This document shows positions 51,637 to 60,478 of a DNA stretch of 64,000 nt, one piece after another. Below the pieces are notes generated by a model. The model searched no databases, was not told where the DNA came from, and saw nothing but the letters and a program-made list of their open reading frames with translations. Made by a program: the position numbers and the translations under genes. Source of the DNA: PALSA-1006 sp036171275 (GTDB taxonomy: Bacteria; Pseudomonadota; Gammaproteobacteria; Burkholderiales; Gallionellaceae); contig JAVHQT010000042.1 in NCBI GenBank assembly GCA_036171275.1, positions 1 to 64,000 on the forward strand, read 5' to 3'. Numbering within the stretch: the first letter of the stretch is position 1; each line of letters starts with the position of its first letter.

Positions 51637-53202
51637 ATGAGCAGCATTAAACAAGCGTTAATCAGCGTGTCAGACAAAACGGGCGTGCTTGAATTTGCCC
51701 AAGGATTGCATCAACTGGGCGTGAAGATTTTATCTACTGGCGGCACGGCAAAATTACTCGCTGACAATGGCGTACCGTGTACGGAAGTGGCAGATTACAC
51801 AGGCTTTCCTGAAATGTTGGACGGGCGCGTGAAAACGCTGCAACCGAAAGTTCATGCCGGCATTTTGGCGCGCCGTGATTTGCCGGAACACCTTGCTACA
51901 CTCGCAAAACACGACATTCCGACCATTGATTTAGTGGTCGTCAATCTGTACCCATTCGCGGCGACCATCGCCAAACCAAATTGCAGCTTGGAAGACGCGA
52001 TTGAAAATATCGACATCGGCGGCCCAACCATGGTGCGCGCAGCGGCGAAAAATCACGCACACGTTGCCATCGTCACTGATCCGGCAGACTATGGTGTTAT
52101 TCTGAAAGAAATTCAATCAAATCAAGGAGTTACATCAGAAGCTACTCGTTTTGATTTGGCGAAAAAAGCCTTTTCGCACACCGCCGCGTATGATGCTGCG
52201 ATTAGTAATTATCTGACTACAATCAGCAGCGACGGCACGCGCAGTGCTTTCCCCGCGCAAATCAACTTCAATTTCGCTAAGGTGCAAGAAATGCGCTACG
52301 GTGAAAATCCACACCAACAAGCGGCGTTTTACCGCGATCTCACGCCGCTGGCGGGCAGCATCTCCAACTACACGCAAGTGCAAGGCAAGGAACTTTCCTA
52401 CAACAATATCGGCGATGCGGATGCCACGTGGGAACTGGTTAAAACCTTTGATCAGCCCGCTTGCGTGATTGTGAAACACGCCAATCCGTGCGGTGTTGCC
52501 ATCGCGGATACGCCGTTGAATGCCTATAAATTGGCGTATGCGACTGATACCACCTCCGCTTTTGGCGGCATTATTGCCTTTAACCGCGAGCTGGATGCCG
52601 ACACCGCCACCCAAATTACCAGCAACCAATTTGTTGAGCTCATCATCGCGCCTAGCGCATCGGATGCGGCGCTAAAAGTGACCGCCGCCAAACAAAATGT
52701 GCGTGTATTGGTCGTGCCTCTGTCTAATGCGGCGAACCAATATGACCTGAAACGCGTGGGCGGCGGCTTGCTGGTGCAAACGCCAGACACGCTGAATGTG
52801 CAAGCGTCGCAGTTAAAAGTGGTGAGCAAAGTTCAGCCGAGCGAACAACAATTGCAAGACCTGTTATTTGCTTGGCGTGTGGCGAAATATGTGAAATCGA
52901 ACGCGATTGTGTTCTGCAAAAACGGGCAAACTCTAGGCGTGGGCGCAGGACAAATGAGCCGCGTGGACAGCACCAAAATTGCCAGCATCAAAGCACAGCA
53001 CGCAGGCTTGAGCTTAGTGGATTCCGTCGTTTCTTCCGATGCGTTTTTCCCGTTCCGTGACGGCATCGACGTGTTGGCAGAAGCCGGCGCAAAAGCCGTC
53101 ATCCAACCCGGCGGCTCCATGCGCGACGAAGAAGTGATTGCGGCTGCGGACGAACATGGACTGGCAATGGTGTTCACGGGGGCTAGACATTTCAGGCATT
53201 AA
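51637..53202 (+). CDS. purH: AICAR formyltransferase / IMP cyclohydrolase
   Basis: This 521-aa bifunctional enzyme does the last two steps to IMP. The N-terminal MGS-like cyclohydrolase begins QALISVSDKTGVLEFA with LSTGGTAKLL. The C-terminal transformylase has VIVKHANPCGVA with the active-site Lys-His. It follows fis, as in several beta- and gammaproteobacteria. Length is normal. Confidence 0.97.
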   Translation: MSSIKQALISVSDKTGVLEFAQGLHQLGVKILSTGGTAKLLADNGVPCTEVADYTGFPEMLDGRVKTLQPKVHAGILARRDLPEHLATLAKHDIPTIDLVVVNLYPFAATIAKPNCSLEDAIENIDIGGPTMVRAAAKNHAHVAIVTDPADYGVILKEIQSNQGVTSEATRFDLAKKAFSHTAAYDAAISNYLTTISSDGTRSAFPAQINFNFAKVQEMRYGENPHQQAAFYRDLTPLAGSISNYTQVQGKELSYNNIGDADATWELVKTFDQPACVIVKHANPCGVAIADTPLNAYKLAYATDTTSAFGGIIAFNRELDADTATQITSNQFVELIIAPSASDAALKVTAAKQNVRVLVVPLSNAANQYDLKRVGGGLLVQTPDTLNVQASQLKVVSKVQPSEQQLQDLLFAWRVAKYVKSNAIVFCKNGQTLGVGAGQMSRVDSTKIASIKAQHAGLSLVDSVVSSDAFFPFRDGIDVLAEAGAKAVIQPGGSMRDEEVIAAADEHGLAMVFTGARHFRH

Positions 53203-53325
53203 AAAATAAAACAGACGAGGTGAAGTGCTCATATGTTTTAAAAAAATACTCATGGAGAATCTTTATGCAACTTGACGTTAAACACCCGCCTAGATTCGTA
53301 AGCTATCGTGCAAAGGATGTTCAAA

Positions 53326-53649
53326 ATGATTTCAGAACAAACGATTTTGCAAGCCGCGCATTTATTGGGTGAGGCGGCGAAACCTGCCAGAGTTATTCTG
53401 TTCGGTTCGTATGCGCGCGGTGATGCGGGGGATGAATCGGATTTAGATTTTCTGGTGGTTGAGCCTACGCTGACCGATAAATTTGCGGAAATGGTGCGCT
53501 TGCGCCAAATGTTACGTCCTTTAAGAGTGCCCGTTGATGTGTTGGTTTGTTCGCAAGCAGAACTGAGTCAGCAGCAACACGCTTGCTCAAGTGCCATTTA
53601 TTGGGCGTTACAGGAAGGAAAGGTGTTATATGACCGTGCAGCCCATTAA
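53326..53649 (+). CDS. mntA-like: MNT-domain nucleotidyltransferase antitoxin
   Basis: This about 107-aa protein is a minimal nucleotidyltransferase with the signature GSYARGDAGDESDLDFLV (GSx10DxD). In HEPN-MNT systems MNT AMPylates and silences the HEPN RNase. The start at 53326 has AAGGA upstream; 53317 is also possible. Its 3' end overlaps a HEPN gene start, but that gene stops after 24 codons. The pair is therefore a broken toxin-antitoxin system. Confidence 0.85.
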   Translation: MISEQTILQAAHLLGEAAKPARVILFGSYARGDAGDESDLDFLVVEPTLTDKFAEMVRLRQMLRPLRVPVDVLVCSQAELSQQQHACSSAIYWALQEGKVLYDRAAH

Positions 53650-53704
53650 CATTGCGCAACGTTTGTTGGTTTTGGCTCAACGCGATATCACATCGCTAAT
53701 TTAA
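53630..53704 (+). pseudogene. Truncated HEPN gene, partner of the MNT protein
   Basis: The frame begins MTVQPINIAQRLLVLAQRDI, the normal N-terminus of small HEPN proteins, then ends at a stop after codon 24 (TSLI). No continuation of the HEPN helices, nor its RX4-6H motif, was seen downstream before fadE. The start overlaps the MNT gene by 20 bp. The toxin appears lost while the antitoxin is kept. Confidence 0.7.
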
Positions 53705-53743
53705 ATACCGAAAATCATAACTACATGATTTAATTGATATTTA

Positions 53744-56173
53744 TCAAGACTTCAATTCCGATGCTGCAAAGTCATCCACCATAATCACTTTGCGGCGTAA
53801 GGCGTAATCTCGTTGTAATTGCAATGCTTGTTCTGCATTGATTAATCCTAAAGTGCGGGCTTCGACGATTTGATTTAATTCATCCAAGGCTTTTATTTTG
53901 CCGGTTTGATGGGCGAGGGTTAGTTCTGCTTGTAAAGGTTCACAGGATAAGGTGCTGGAAAGTGCCGCTTCTAATGCGCCTACCGCTTCATTTTCATCCT
54001 TGGGTAAATAACAGCCGCCAGTGAGCCGATCACGCGTTGCGCCCGGTTTGGTTAATAACACAGCGAGTTGGTGGCCGCATTCATCAGTAGGCGGTTGACG
54101 ATTTTTGCCCAGCGGAAAAATAGCTAAGCGTAAGCTGAACGCTAATAAACGATTTGGAAAGTTTTGTAATACGCCATCGAGTGCGGTTTGAATCTGAAAT
54201 AAACCATCTTGCAGTGCCCAGTCGAGTAACGGAATATCGGCAACCGGACGGCCATCGTCTTCAAAGCGTTTTAATACCGCAGAACATAAATACAGTTGGC
54301 TTAGCACGTCGCCCAATCTGGCAGATAGTTTTTCGCGTCGCTTTAGTTGCCCACCGAGCGTGAGCATGGCCACATCGGTTAGCCAAGCAAAAGAAGCGGC
54401 GTAGCGAGTGAGCAATTGATAATAACGACGAGTGGGCGCATCGGTTGGCGCGATGACCCAATGAGCGTCGCTGAGCGCATAGACAAAAGAACGCGCTTTA
54501 TTGCTGAGGGCAAAGCGAATATGCGCAAAAAGTGCCGCATCAAAATCGACCAATCCGCGCTTGGAATCTGTATTCTGAGCGGCAGAAATCTCTTTTAAAA
54601 CATAAGGATGAGCGCGAATTTCGCCTTGACCAAAAATCATCAAACTGCGAGTTAAAATGTTTGAGCCTTCAACGGTGATGCCGATGGGCGTTTGCTGGTA
54701 ATGGCGTGCCAAGTAGTTTTCAGGACCCAAGCAAATTCCTTTGCCGCCATGGATATCCATCGCATCGTTAATGGCAGTGCGGCCGCGTTCGGTGCAGTGA
54801 TATTTGACAATCGCAGACACGACCGAAGGTTTTTCACCCAAATCCAAGGCTTGTGCGGTCAGGGTTCGCGCGGCATCTAGGACATACAAATTGCCGGCAA
54901 TGCGCGCTAACGCTTCTTCCACACCTTCAAATTTTGCCACGGGTAATTTAAATTGTTTGCGCACACGGGCATAGGCGCCACTGCTTCGTGCCGCTAATTT
55001 CACGCTGCCGGTGGCGCTGGCAGGTAAGGAAATGGCACGCCCAGATGCTAAACATTCCGTCAACATGCGCCAGCCGTGACCGATTTTTTCTGCGCCACCA
55101 ATTAGAAAAGACAAGGGAATAAACACATTGTCGCCGGAAGTTGGGCCGTTTTGAAACGCGGAGTTAAGTGGAAAATGCCGCCGTCCGATGACCACGCCCG
55201 GCGTATTCGTCGGAATCAGCGCGAGCGTAATGCCACGCTCTACTTCTTCACCGAGCAGTTTTTGCGGGTCGCGCAATTTGAAGGCTAAACCAAGCAAGGT
55301 GGCGACGGGTGCGAGGGTAATGTAACGTTTTTCCCACGTGAGGCGCACGCCCAAAATATTGTTTTGTCCGTCAAAATCACCGTAACTGACGATGCCGACA
55401 TCGGGAATGGCGCCCGCGTCCGAACCCGCATAAGGGCCGGTAAGCGCAAAACAGGGAATTTCTGCGCCAGTAGCTAGGCGGTGTAAATACTGGTTTTTTT
55501 GCGACTCAGTGCCGTAGTGCAACAATAATTCTGCCGGCCCTAGCGAGTTTGGCACCATCACGGTGACGGCGGCGGTGCCGCTACGCGAGGCAATTTTTGT
55601 GACCACCGCAGAATGGGCTTGCGCGGAAAATCCCAGTCCGCCATATTGTTGCGGAATAATCATGCCGAAAAAGCCTTTTTCTTTGATAAAGCGCCACGTT
55701 TCGGGCGATAAATCATGATCAATATGCGTGACCTTCCAGTCGTCAATCATGGCGCAAAGTTGCTCGACTTCGTGATCTAAAAACGATTGTTCGGTCACGC
55801 TTAAGCTCGGTTTTGGTAACACCAATAGTTTTTGCCAGTGCGGCGCGCCGCTGAATAATTCGCCTTCCCACCACACCGTGCCTGCATTTAGGATTTCTTG
55901 TTCGGTTGCTGAAATGGGCGGCAAAATGCGCCGGAATTTATTTAAAATCGGGCGGGTGACGATATTTCTTCGCAAAGGATCGACTAAAAATATCAGTATA
56001 ATCAATAACATAGCGAAATAAAAACTTTGCAATAAAGTGTCGGAAACTCGACTTTCGATTGCAAAGAACGGCACTATTACCATTACTGAGATAAGCCAGC
56101 CAATAATGGAAGCGCGAAAAAAAGCCAGCAATACCGCCAGACTGAAGCTCAATAAGATTAAAAATAGGGTCAT
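53744..56173 (-). CDS. fadE: Acyl-CoA dehydrogenase FadE
   Basis: This 809-aa protein oxidises acyl-CoA at the first step of fatty acid beta-oxidation. Two membrane helices occupy residues 1-40 and the dehydrogenase domain follows with FALTGPYAGSDAG and IHGGKGICLGPENY. The long C-terminal extension is typical of gamma/beta FadE. The start at 56173 follows AGAGGT; a longer frame has none. An IHF-like motif is at 53718-53730, beyond its end. Confidence 0.95.
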   Translation of the reverse strand: MTLFLILLSFSLAVLLAFFRASIIGWLISVMVIVPFFAIESRVSDTLLQSFYFAMLLIILIFLVDPLRRNIVTRPILNKFRRILPPISATEQEILNAGTVWWEGELFSGAPHWQKLLVLPKPSLSVTEQSFLDHEVEQLCAMIDDWKVTHIDHDLSPETWRFIKEKGFFGMIIPQQYGGLGFSAQAHSAVVTKIASRSGTAAVTVMVPNSLGPAELLLHYGTESQKNQYLHRLATGAEIPCFALTGPYAGSDAGAIPDVGIVSYGDFDGQNNILGVRLTWEKRYITLAPVATLLGLAFKLRDPQKLLGEEVERGITLALIPTNTPGVVIGRRHFPLNSAFQNGPTSGDNVFIPLSFLIGGAEKIGHGWRMLTECLASGRAISLPASATGSVKLAARSSGAYARVRKQFKLPVAKFEGVEEALARIAGNLYVLDAARTLTAQALDLGEKPSVVSAIVKYHCTERGRTAINDAMDIHGGKGICLGPENYLARHYQQTPIGITVEGSNILTRSLMIFGQGEIRAHPYVLKEISAAQNTDSKRGLVDFDAALFAHIRFALSNKARSFVYALSDAHWVIAPTDAPTRRYYQLLTRYAASFAWLTDVAMLTLGGQLKRREKLSARLGDVLSQLYLCSAVLKRFEDDGRPVADIPLLDWALQDGLFQIQTALDGVLQNFPNRLLAFSLRLAIFPLGKNRQPPTDECGHQLAVLLTKPGATRDRLTGGCYLPKDENEAVGALEAALSSTLSCEPLQAELTLAHQTGKIKALDELNQIVEARTLGLINAEQALQLQRDYALRRKVIMVDDFAASELKS

Positions 56174-56598
56174 TTTAAGTACCTCTTTTAGTTGATTAAT
56201 GAGGATAAAACGCAACGAGATTGGCAATGTTGCGGCAGATAAAACTGGTTAAGAAAATGCTGATTTATTCCGTTCATGGTGCCCTCGCTCGGACTGGCCC
56301 GTGGCAGTAATGGGGCAAAAAAATTAAATTCACTGCGCTGCGTTGCTGACAAAAGAGAATGCCTTATCCATCCGGTATCGGCGGCGTCCTAATTTTTTGC
56401 GCGCGCCGTACCTGCTTTGGAAATTGAATTCGGAGCAGTGCCCTAAAGCTAAAATGGTGCACGCGTCGCCCTTCGATGATCTCAGGGGAGGTTTGCCGAG
56501 CTATAACGGAATCAATACCGTATGAATCAACTCATTAGAATCACCCACTTAAAATCAACTATGCGACGGGTTCAGGGGGTGCTTTAATCAGTGTTTCC
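56174..56598. other. Intergenic region with decayed REP-like pieces
   Basis: CCGTTCATGGTG near 56271, CCCTTCGATGATCTCAGGG near 56470 and ATAACGGA near 56502 look like scattered parts of the REP-like palindrome. A 60-codon frame at 56343-56525 lies across them and is not thought to be a gene. The fadE promoter lies at the left. Confidence 0.5.
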
Positions 56599-57366
56599 TT
56601 AAGCGATCAGTCCCTTTTCGACTAACTCTTTGGCCAAATCATCATAATCTTGCGCGCCCTTGCTGCTGATTGCGTATTCGAAAACGGTTTTATTGAACGC
56701 TGGGCTTTCGGCAAGACTGACATTTTCTGAGATGCGCGTTTGGCAAACTTCGAGCCCAAAATGGGTTTCGACTAAACGTAAAACATCCCAAGCCATTCTG
56801 CGGCGACCATCAAACCGTGTCAGTAAATAACGGCGCTGAATGCGTCGCTTCAGTACTTGCTCTAGCGCAGTTAACGATTTTTCCAGTTGCAGCGCACCTT
56901 TAATCGACAGGTGATCGGCCGCAATCGGCACAATTAAAACGGTACAAGCAAATAAGGCGTTCAGCGATAAAACGCCCACCATTGGACAGCAATCAATCAG
57001 CACGGGCGATTCATTTTTACCAAAAGATTCAGCTTGCAAACTGATGTTTAAACGATTGACTACGTTATAACTTTTTCCAAAAAGCGCATCGACTTTGGAT
57101 AGCTCGGCATGGGAAGGAATGATTTTTATTTGGCTAGTGGTTTCGTGCACTAACTCGTGCAAGGGGCGATTGCGTTGAAATAAACTTAACACCGTATCGT
57201 CTCCCGAACGCGCAGTCACGCCGATGATGGAGCTTAAATGCGCCTGTGGATCAAGATCAATGCCAAAGGCGGTGCGCCCAGTTCGCATCAATGCCGCCGC
57301 CAGATTGAGTGCCGTGGTGGTTTTTCCTACTCCGCCTTTTTGATTGAACACCGCGATAATAGCCAT
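56599..57366 (-). CDS. ParA/MinD-type ATPase
   Basis: This 255-aa protein has a deviant Walker A motif FNQKGGVGKTTTALNLAAAL and the Walker B segment VLIDCCPMVG. It is an orphan: no parB or parS site is beside it. Such ParA proteins place large complexes in the cell, or replicons. It lies between fadE and tatD, where I would not expect the chromosomal partition locus. Confidence 0.9.
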   Translation of the reverse strand: MAIIAVFNQKGGVGKTTTALNLAAALMRTGRTAFGIDLDPQAHLSSIIGVTARSGDDTVLSLFQRNRPLHELVHETTSQIKIIPSHAELSKVDALFGKSYNVVNRLNISLQAESFGKNESPVLIDCCPMVGVLSLNALFACTVLIVPIAADHLSIKGALQLEKSLTALEQVLKRRIQRRYLLTRFDGRRRMAWDVLRLVETHFGLEVCQTRISENVSLAESPAFNKTVFEYAISSKGAQDYDDLAKELVEKGLIA

Positions 57367-57433
57367 AGGTGAAAAGTTATATTTTCAGGTTAATTAACGA
57401 ATTTGCCAATAATACTCGATATTGCTTTCCGCC

Positions 57434-58204
57434 TTAGCGCTGCTTCAAAAGAAACAGGTTGTTGAAGTTTTCGGAGGTTGCGGCTGCAATTTCTTCCACT
57501 GAAATTTGCCGTAAGGCTGCAATTTCTTGCGCAACTAAAGGCACATAACCGGGTTGATTTAATTTTCCACGATGCGGCACGGGCGCTAAATACGGCGAAT
57601 CAGTTTCAATTAGCATTCGATTTAACGGAATTTTTTTGGCTACTTCCTTGATTATATTGGCTTTTTTGAAAGTAATAATTCCTGAAAAAGAAATGTAAAA
57701 ACCGAGTTCAATCGCCTCTAAGGCGACGGATAAGTCTTCGGTAAAACAATGCATCACGCCGCCCACTTGCGCCGCGTTTTCTTCGCGCAGGATGCGCAAA
57801 GTGTCTTTAGTCGCGGCTCTCGTATGAACTATCAGCGGTTTATGGCACTGTTTTGCGGCGCGAATATGAGTTCTAAAGCGTTCACGCTGCCAAGATAAAT
57901 CGCCTTGTAAACGTAAGTAATCCAGACCTGTTTCGCCAATCGCCACCACGTGCGGCGCTTCGGCTAAGTCTAGCAAAGTTTGCAGCGATGGCTCTTCGGG
58001 TAATTCATAATCAGGATGAACGCCAACCGAAGCATAAAGGGTTGGATAACGATGCGTTAAGGCAAGAATGTCTGGAAATTGGGCTAAATCAACCGAGACG
58101 CATAAGGCGTGACTGACTTGATTTAAACGCATTGTTTCCATCACGCCAGCTATGTTTTGGGCTAGTTCGGGAAAATTTAAATGGCAATGTGAATCAATAA
58201 ACAT
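57434..58204 (-). CDS. tatD: TatD-family DNase
   Basis: This 256-aa metal-dependent hydrolase has the HxH ligands in FIDSHCHLNF, GETGLDYLR and the late ETDSPYLAPVPHRG. It acts on DNA or D-tyrosyl groups depending on the member. It follows holB by 5 bp, matching the conserved holB-tatD order. mltG and tmk, which are often next, are far away or absent. Confidence 0.95.
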   Translation of the reverse strand: MFIDSHCHLNFPELAQNIAGVMETMRLNQVSHALCVSVDLAQFPDILALTHRYPTLYASVGVHPDYELPEEPSLQTLLDLAEAPHVVAIGETGLDYLRLQGDLSWQRERFRTHIRAAKQCHKPLIVHTRAATKDTLRILREENAAQVGGVMHCFTEDLSVALEAIELGFYISFSGIITFKKANIIKEVAKKIPLNRMLIETDSPYLAPVPHRGKLNQPGYVPLVAQEIAALRQISVEEIAAATSENFNNLFLLKQR

Positions 58205-58209
58205 ATGAT

Positions 58210-59244
58210 TTAGCTGGCAGATCGAGTCGAAAAAATCTGTTGATAAGCAAAGAGTAACGCTTCAAATTGCAGCTTGGCATTCAGGGGATGAAAAGCTTCA
58301 CGTTGTGCAATTTTCAATTGTTGTTGATACGCCAGTTGTTGAATGAGCGAGGTTTTGGACGAAAGCTGGTTTAGGATTTCGTGCTGTTCAGTAAAGTAGC
58401 GCGCGCGCCCAGTCAGGTGAACACTACTTAAGTCATAACACCATTTAGCCAAAAAATTGACTAATTCAGTTGCCGGTACACGTTGCAGGCTATCAGCAAG
58501 GGCAAGGACATTCAGCTCATACGGTTTTTGCAAAGCCTGCAACAATGCGTTTAATGCCTTGCTGCCATCTTTGGCGTCCGTGCTTGCTAAACTTTGTAAG
58601 GGTGAATAACCGGTGTGTGCCAAAGCAGTTGTTGGATTTTTAACCCCTTGTGCTGTCAGCCAAGCGGTGCTGATTTCAAGCGGTGGAATCGGAATTGCTA
58701 AGGTTAAACAACGACTTAAAATGGTGGGTAATAATTGTTGCGGTTTATGCGTCACCAAAATAAATAATAATTGATCCGTTGGTTCTTCCAGTGTTTTTAG
58801 CAAAGCATTCGCTGAATTGGTATTCATGGACTCGGCGGGATGAATGATCACCACGCGCCTACCTCCTTGATGCGCAGAAAGATTGGTAAACCCAGCCAAA
58901 GCTCGGATTTGTTCGACGCTAATTTCTTGTGAAGGCTTTTTTTTACTTTCTTTTTTCTCGGCAACTGGACTCAAGGCGTTGTCATTTTGGCTCAGTGCCT
59001 CGGGCTGAATCAGTCGAAAATCGGGATGTGAATTTTGCTCAAACCAGTGACAAGCCGAGCAGGTTTCACAGGGCATTCCGCTGGTGGTGGGTTTTTGACA
59101 TAACAAAGCTTGCGCAAAAATGACGGCAAGTTCTAATTTGCCAATGCCTTTTGCGCCTTTTAATAACAACGCATTCGGTAATCTTGCCCGCAAACCTTGC
59201 AGACTTTGCCACGATTCATTTTGCCAAGGATAAAGTTTTTTCAT
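58210..59244 (-). CDS. holB: DNA polymerase III delta' subunit
   Basis: This about 344-aa clamp-loader protein has the Walker-like LLKGAKGIGKLELAVIFAQ, a zinc cluster CETCSACHWF with a further cysteine upstream, and VVIIHPAESMNTNSANALLK. The start MKKLYPWQNESW at 59244 is the normal family start; a frame reaching 59310 has no SD. It helps load the beta clamp. tmk is not next to it. Confidence 0.93.
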   Translation of the reverse strand: MKKLYPWQNESWQSLQGLRARLPNALLLKGAKGIGKLELAVIFAQALLCQKPTTSGMPCETCSACHWFEQNSHPDFRLIQPEALSQNDNALSPVAEKKESKKKPSQEISVEQIRALAGFTNLSAHQGGRRVVIIHPAESMNTNSANALLKTLEEPTDQLLFILVTHKPQQLLPTILSRCLTLAIPIPPLEISTAWLTAQGVKNPTTALAHTGYSPLQSLASTDAKDGSKALNALLQALQKPYELNVLALADSLQRVPATELVNFLAKWCYDLSSVHLTGRARYFTEQHEILNQLSSKTSLIQQLAYQQQLKIAQREAFHPLNAKLQFEALLFAYQQIFSTRSAS

Positions 59245-59398
59245 CGATTTATAAGTCGCTAAAGGAAGCGCTGTACGATTTCGCTTCCGTGAGTTTGGAT
59301 TGGGCAGCAATCCATAAAACCTTTTATAGTCATAAAGTTAGATGCATGACTTTGTTGCTATCAAAATTTAAGCGCTGTTAAGCAAGGGTTTGTGCAAT

Positions 59399-59740
59399 TT
59401 ATTCGACTACTAAATCTTTGACGCGCATTTGATTGCCAGCAGTGATGCGTAAGTGCGGGCTGTCGCAGACGGGACAGAGTCCGTAAGGTTCTTCAATTAA
59501 CACCGTTGCGTTGCAGTTGAGGCAAATTGCTGCACCGTCGGTTTGAATAATTTCCAACTCTGCATCGGCGGCAAGGGTGTTGCGTGTCACCGCCTCGAAG
59601 CAAAAACGCATAGCATTGGCTTCGACGGCGGAGAGTTTGCCAATTTCTAGAATGACGGTACGTACCCGTTTAAAACCTTGAGTAACCGCGTTTTCTTCAA
59701 TAATATTCAGTACACTCTCAGCCAACGCCATTTCGTGCAT
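59399..59740 (-). CDS. hypA: Hydrogenase nickel-insertion protein HypA
   Basis: This 113-aa protein starts MHEMALAES, whose histidine binds nickel. The zinc finger is CLNCN and CPVC, 25 residues on. It delivers nickel to the large subunit of [NiFe] hydrogenase. It lies beside the hox genes on the opposite strand, 6 bp after hupE. A further nickel donor, hypB, is not in the window. Confidence 0.96.
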   Translation of the reverse strand: MHEMALAESVLNIIEENAVTQGFKRVRTVILEIGKLSAVEANAMRFCFEAVTRNTLAADAELEIIQTDGAAICLNCNATVLIEEPYGLCPVCDSPHLRITAGNQMRVKDLVVE

Positions 59741-59746
59741 GATTGC

Positions 59747-60325
59747 TTAGCCGGCGAAAAACAAGCCGCTGCCGACCAAGAAAATCCCTGCTCCGGTCCA
59801 GCGTAACGAGTTGGGCGCTAGAAATTTCGCAAGCAACAGCCCGAATAAATGCAAGACTAAGGTTGCGCTGATCAAACCAAGACTGCTACTGAACCCAGCA
59901 TAATTGACCGGGATTTCTGCGCCGTGTGCATAACCGTGAAACAGGGCGAATACGCCAATTAGCAGGGCGCAGAGTGCGGCCGAAAGCCGCGTTGCAGTGG
60001 CGATGAGATAACCCAGTGCGCAAATTGAAATTAAAATTCCTAGCTCTACAAAAGCGAAACCAAGCTTGCTTATGCTCAGAAAACCGCCAATTGCCATGAC
60101 GCTGACAAAGGTGAGTGGTACCTGCCATTTTGCACGTCCGCCAAGTTGCGCTGCCCATAATCCTACCGCAACCATCGCCAATATATGATCTATGCCACTG
60201 AAAGGATGAAGCATCCCCTGATAAAAACTATGGGTGGCCTGTATGCCGGCATGAGCAAAACCGAGGCTGGGCATTGCAAACATTACCAAAATGGCGAGGG
60301 CGCGAATACTCAAAAGATGGCTCAT
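59747..60325 (-). CDS. hupE: HupE/UreJ nickel or metal transporter
   Basis: This 192-aa membrane protein has a signal-like N-terminus (residues 1-26), then about six helices. It contains the HupE motif HPFSGIDHILAMVAVGLWA and later FHGYAHGAEIP, both with metal-binding histidines. It probably brings nickel into the cell for the hydrogenase. It is upstream of hypA and divergent from hoxF, with a shared promoter region of about 150 bp. Confidence 0.93.
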   Translation of the reverse strand: MSHLLSIRALAILVMFAMPSLGFAHAGIQATHSFYQGMLHPFSGIDHILAMVAVGLWAAQLGGRAKWQVPLTFVSVMAIGGFLSISKLGFAFVELGILISICALGYLIATATRLSAALCALLIGVFALFHGYAHGAEIPVNYAGFSSSLGLISATLVLHLFGLLLAKFLAPNSLRWTGAGIFLVGSGLFFAG

Positions 60326-60478
60326 GGTGTCTCCTTTTTAAAGTCGCTACCTTAGCGCATTCATTTTGAAACTGCATCTTTTTTTCTTCACGAAACTGCT
60401 AGCTGTTTGCAAACTATTGAGCGTAGAATTCTAAGAAGGTTTCATGCCTTTTCGATCAACGTCACGTTGGAAAATATT

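Noticed and set aside
56343..56525. 60-codon plus-strand frame after fadE
   Set aside because: Runs across REP-like fragments; no SD or motif.
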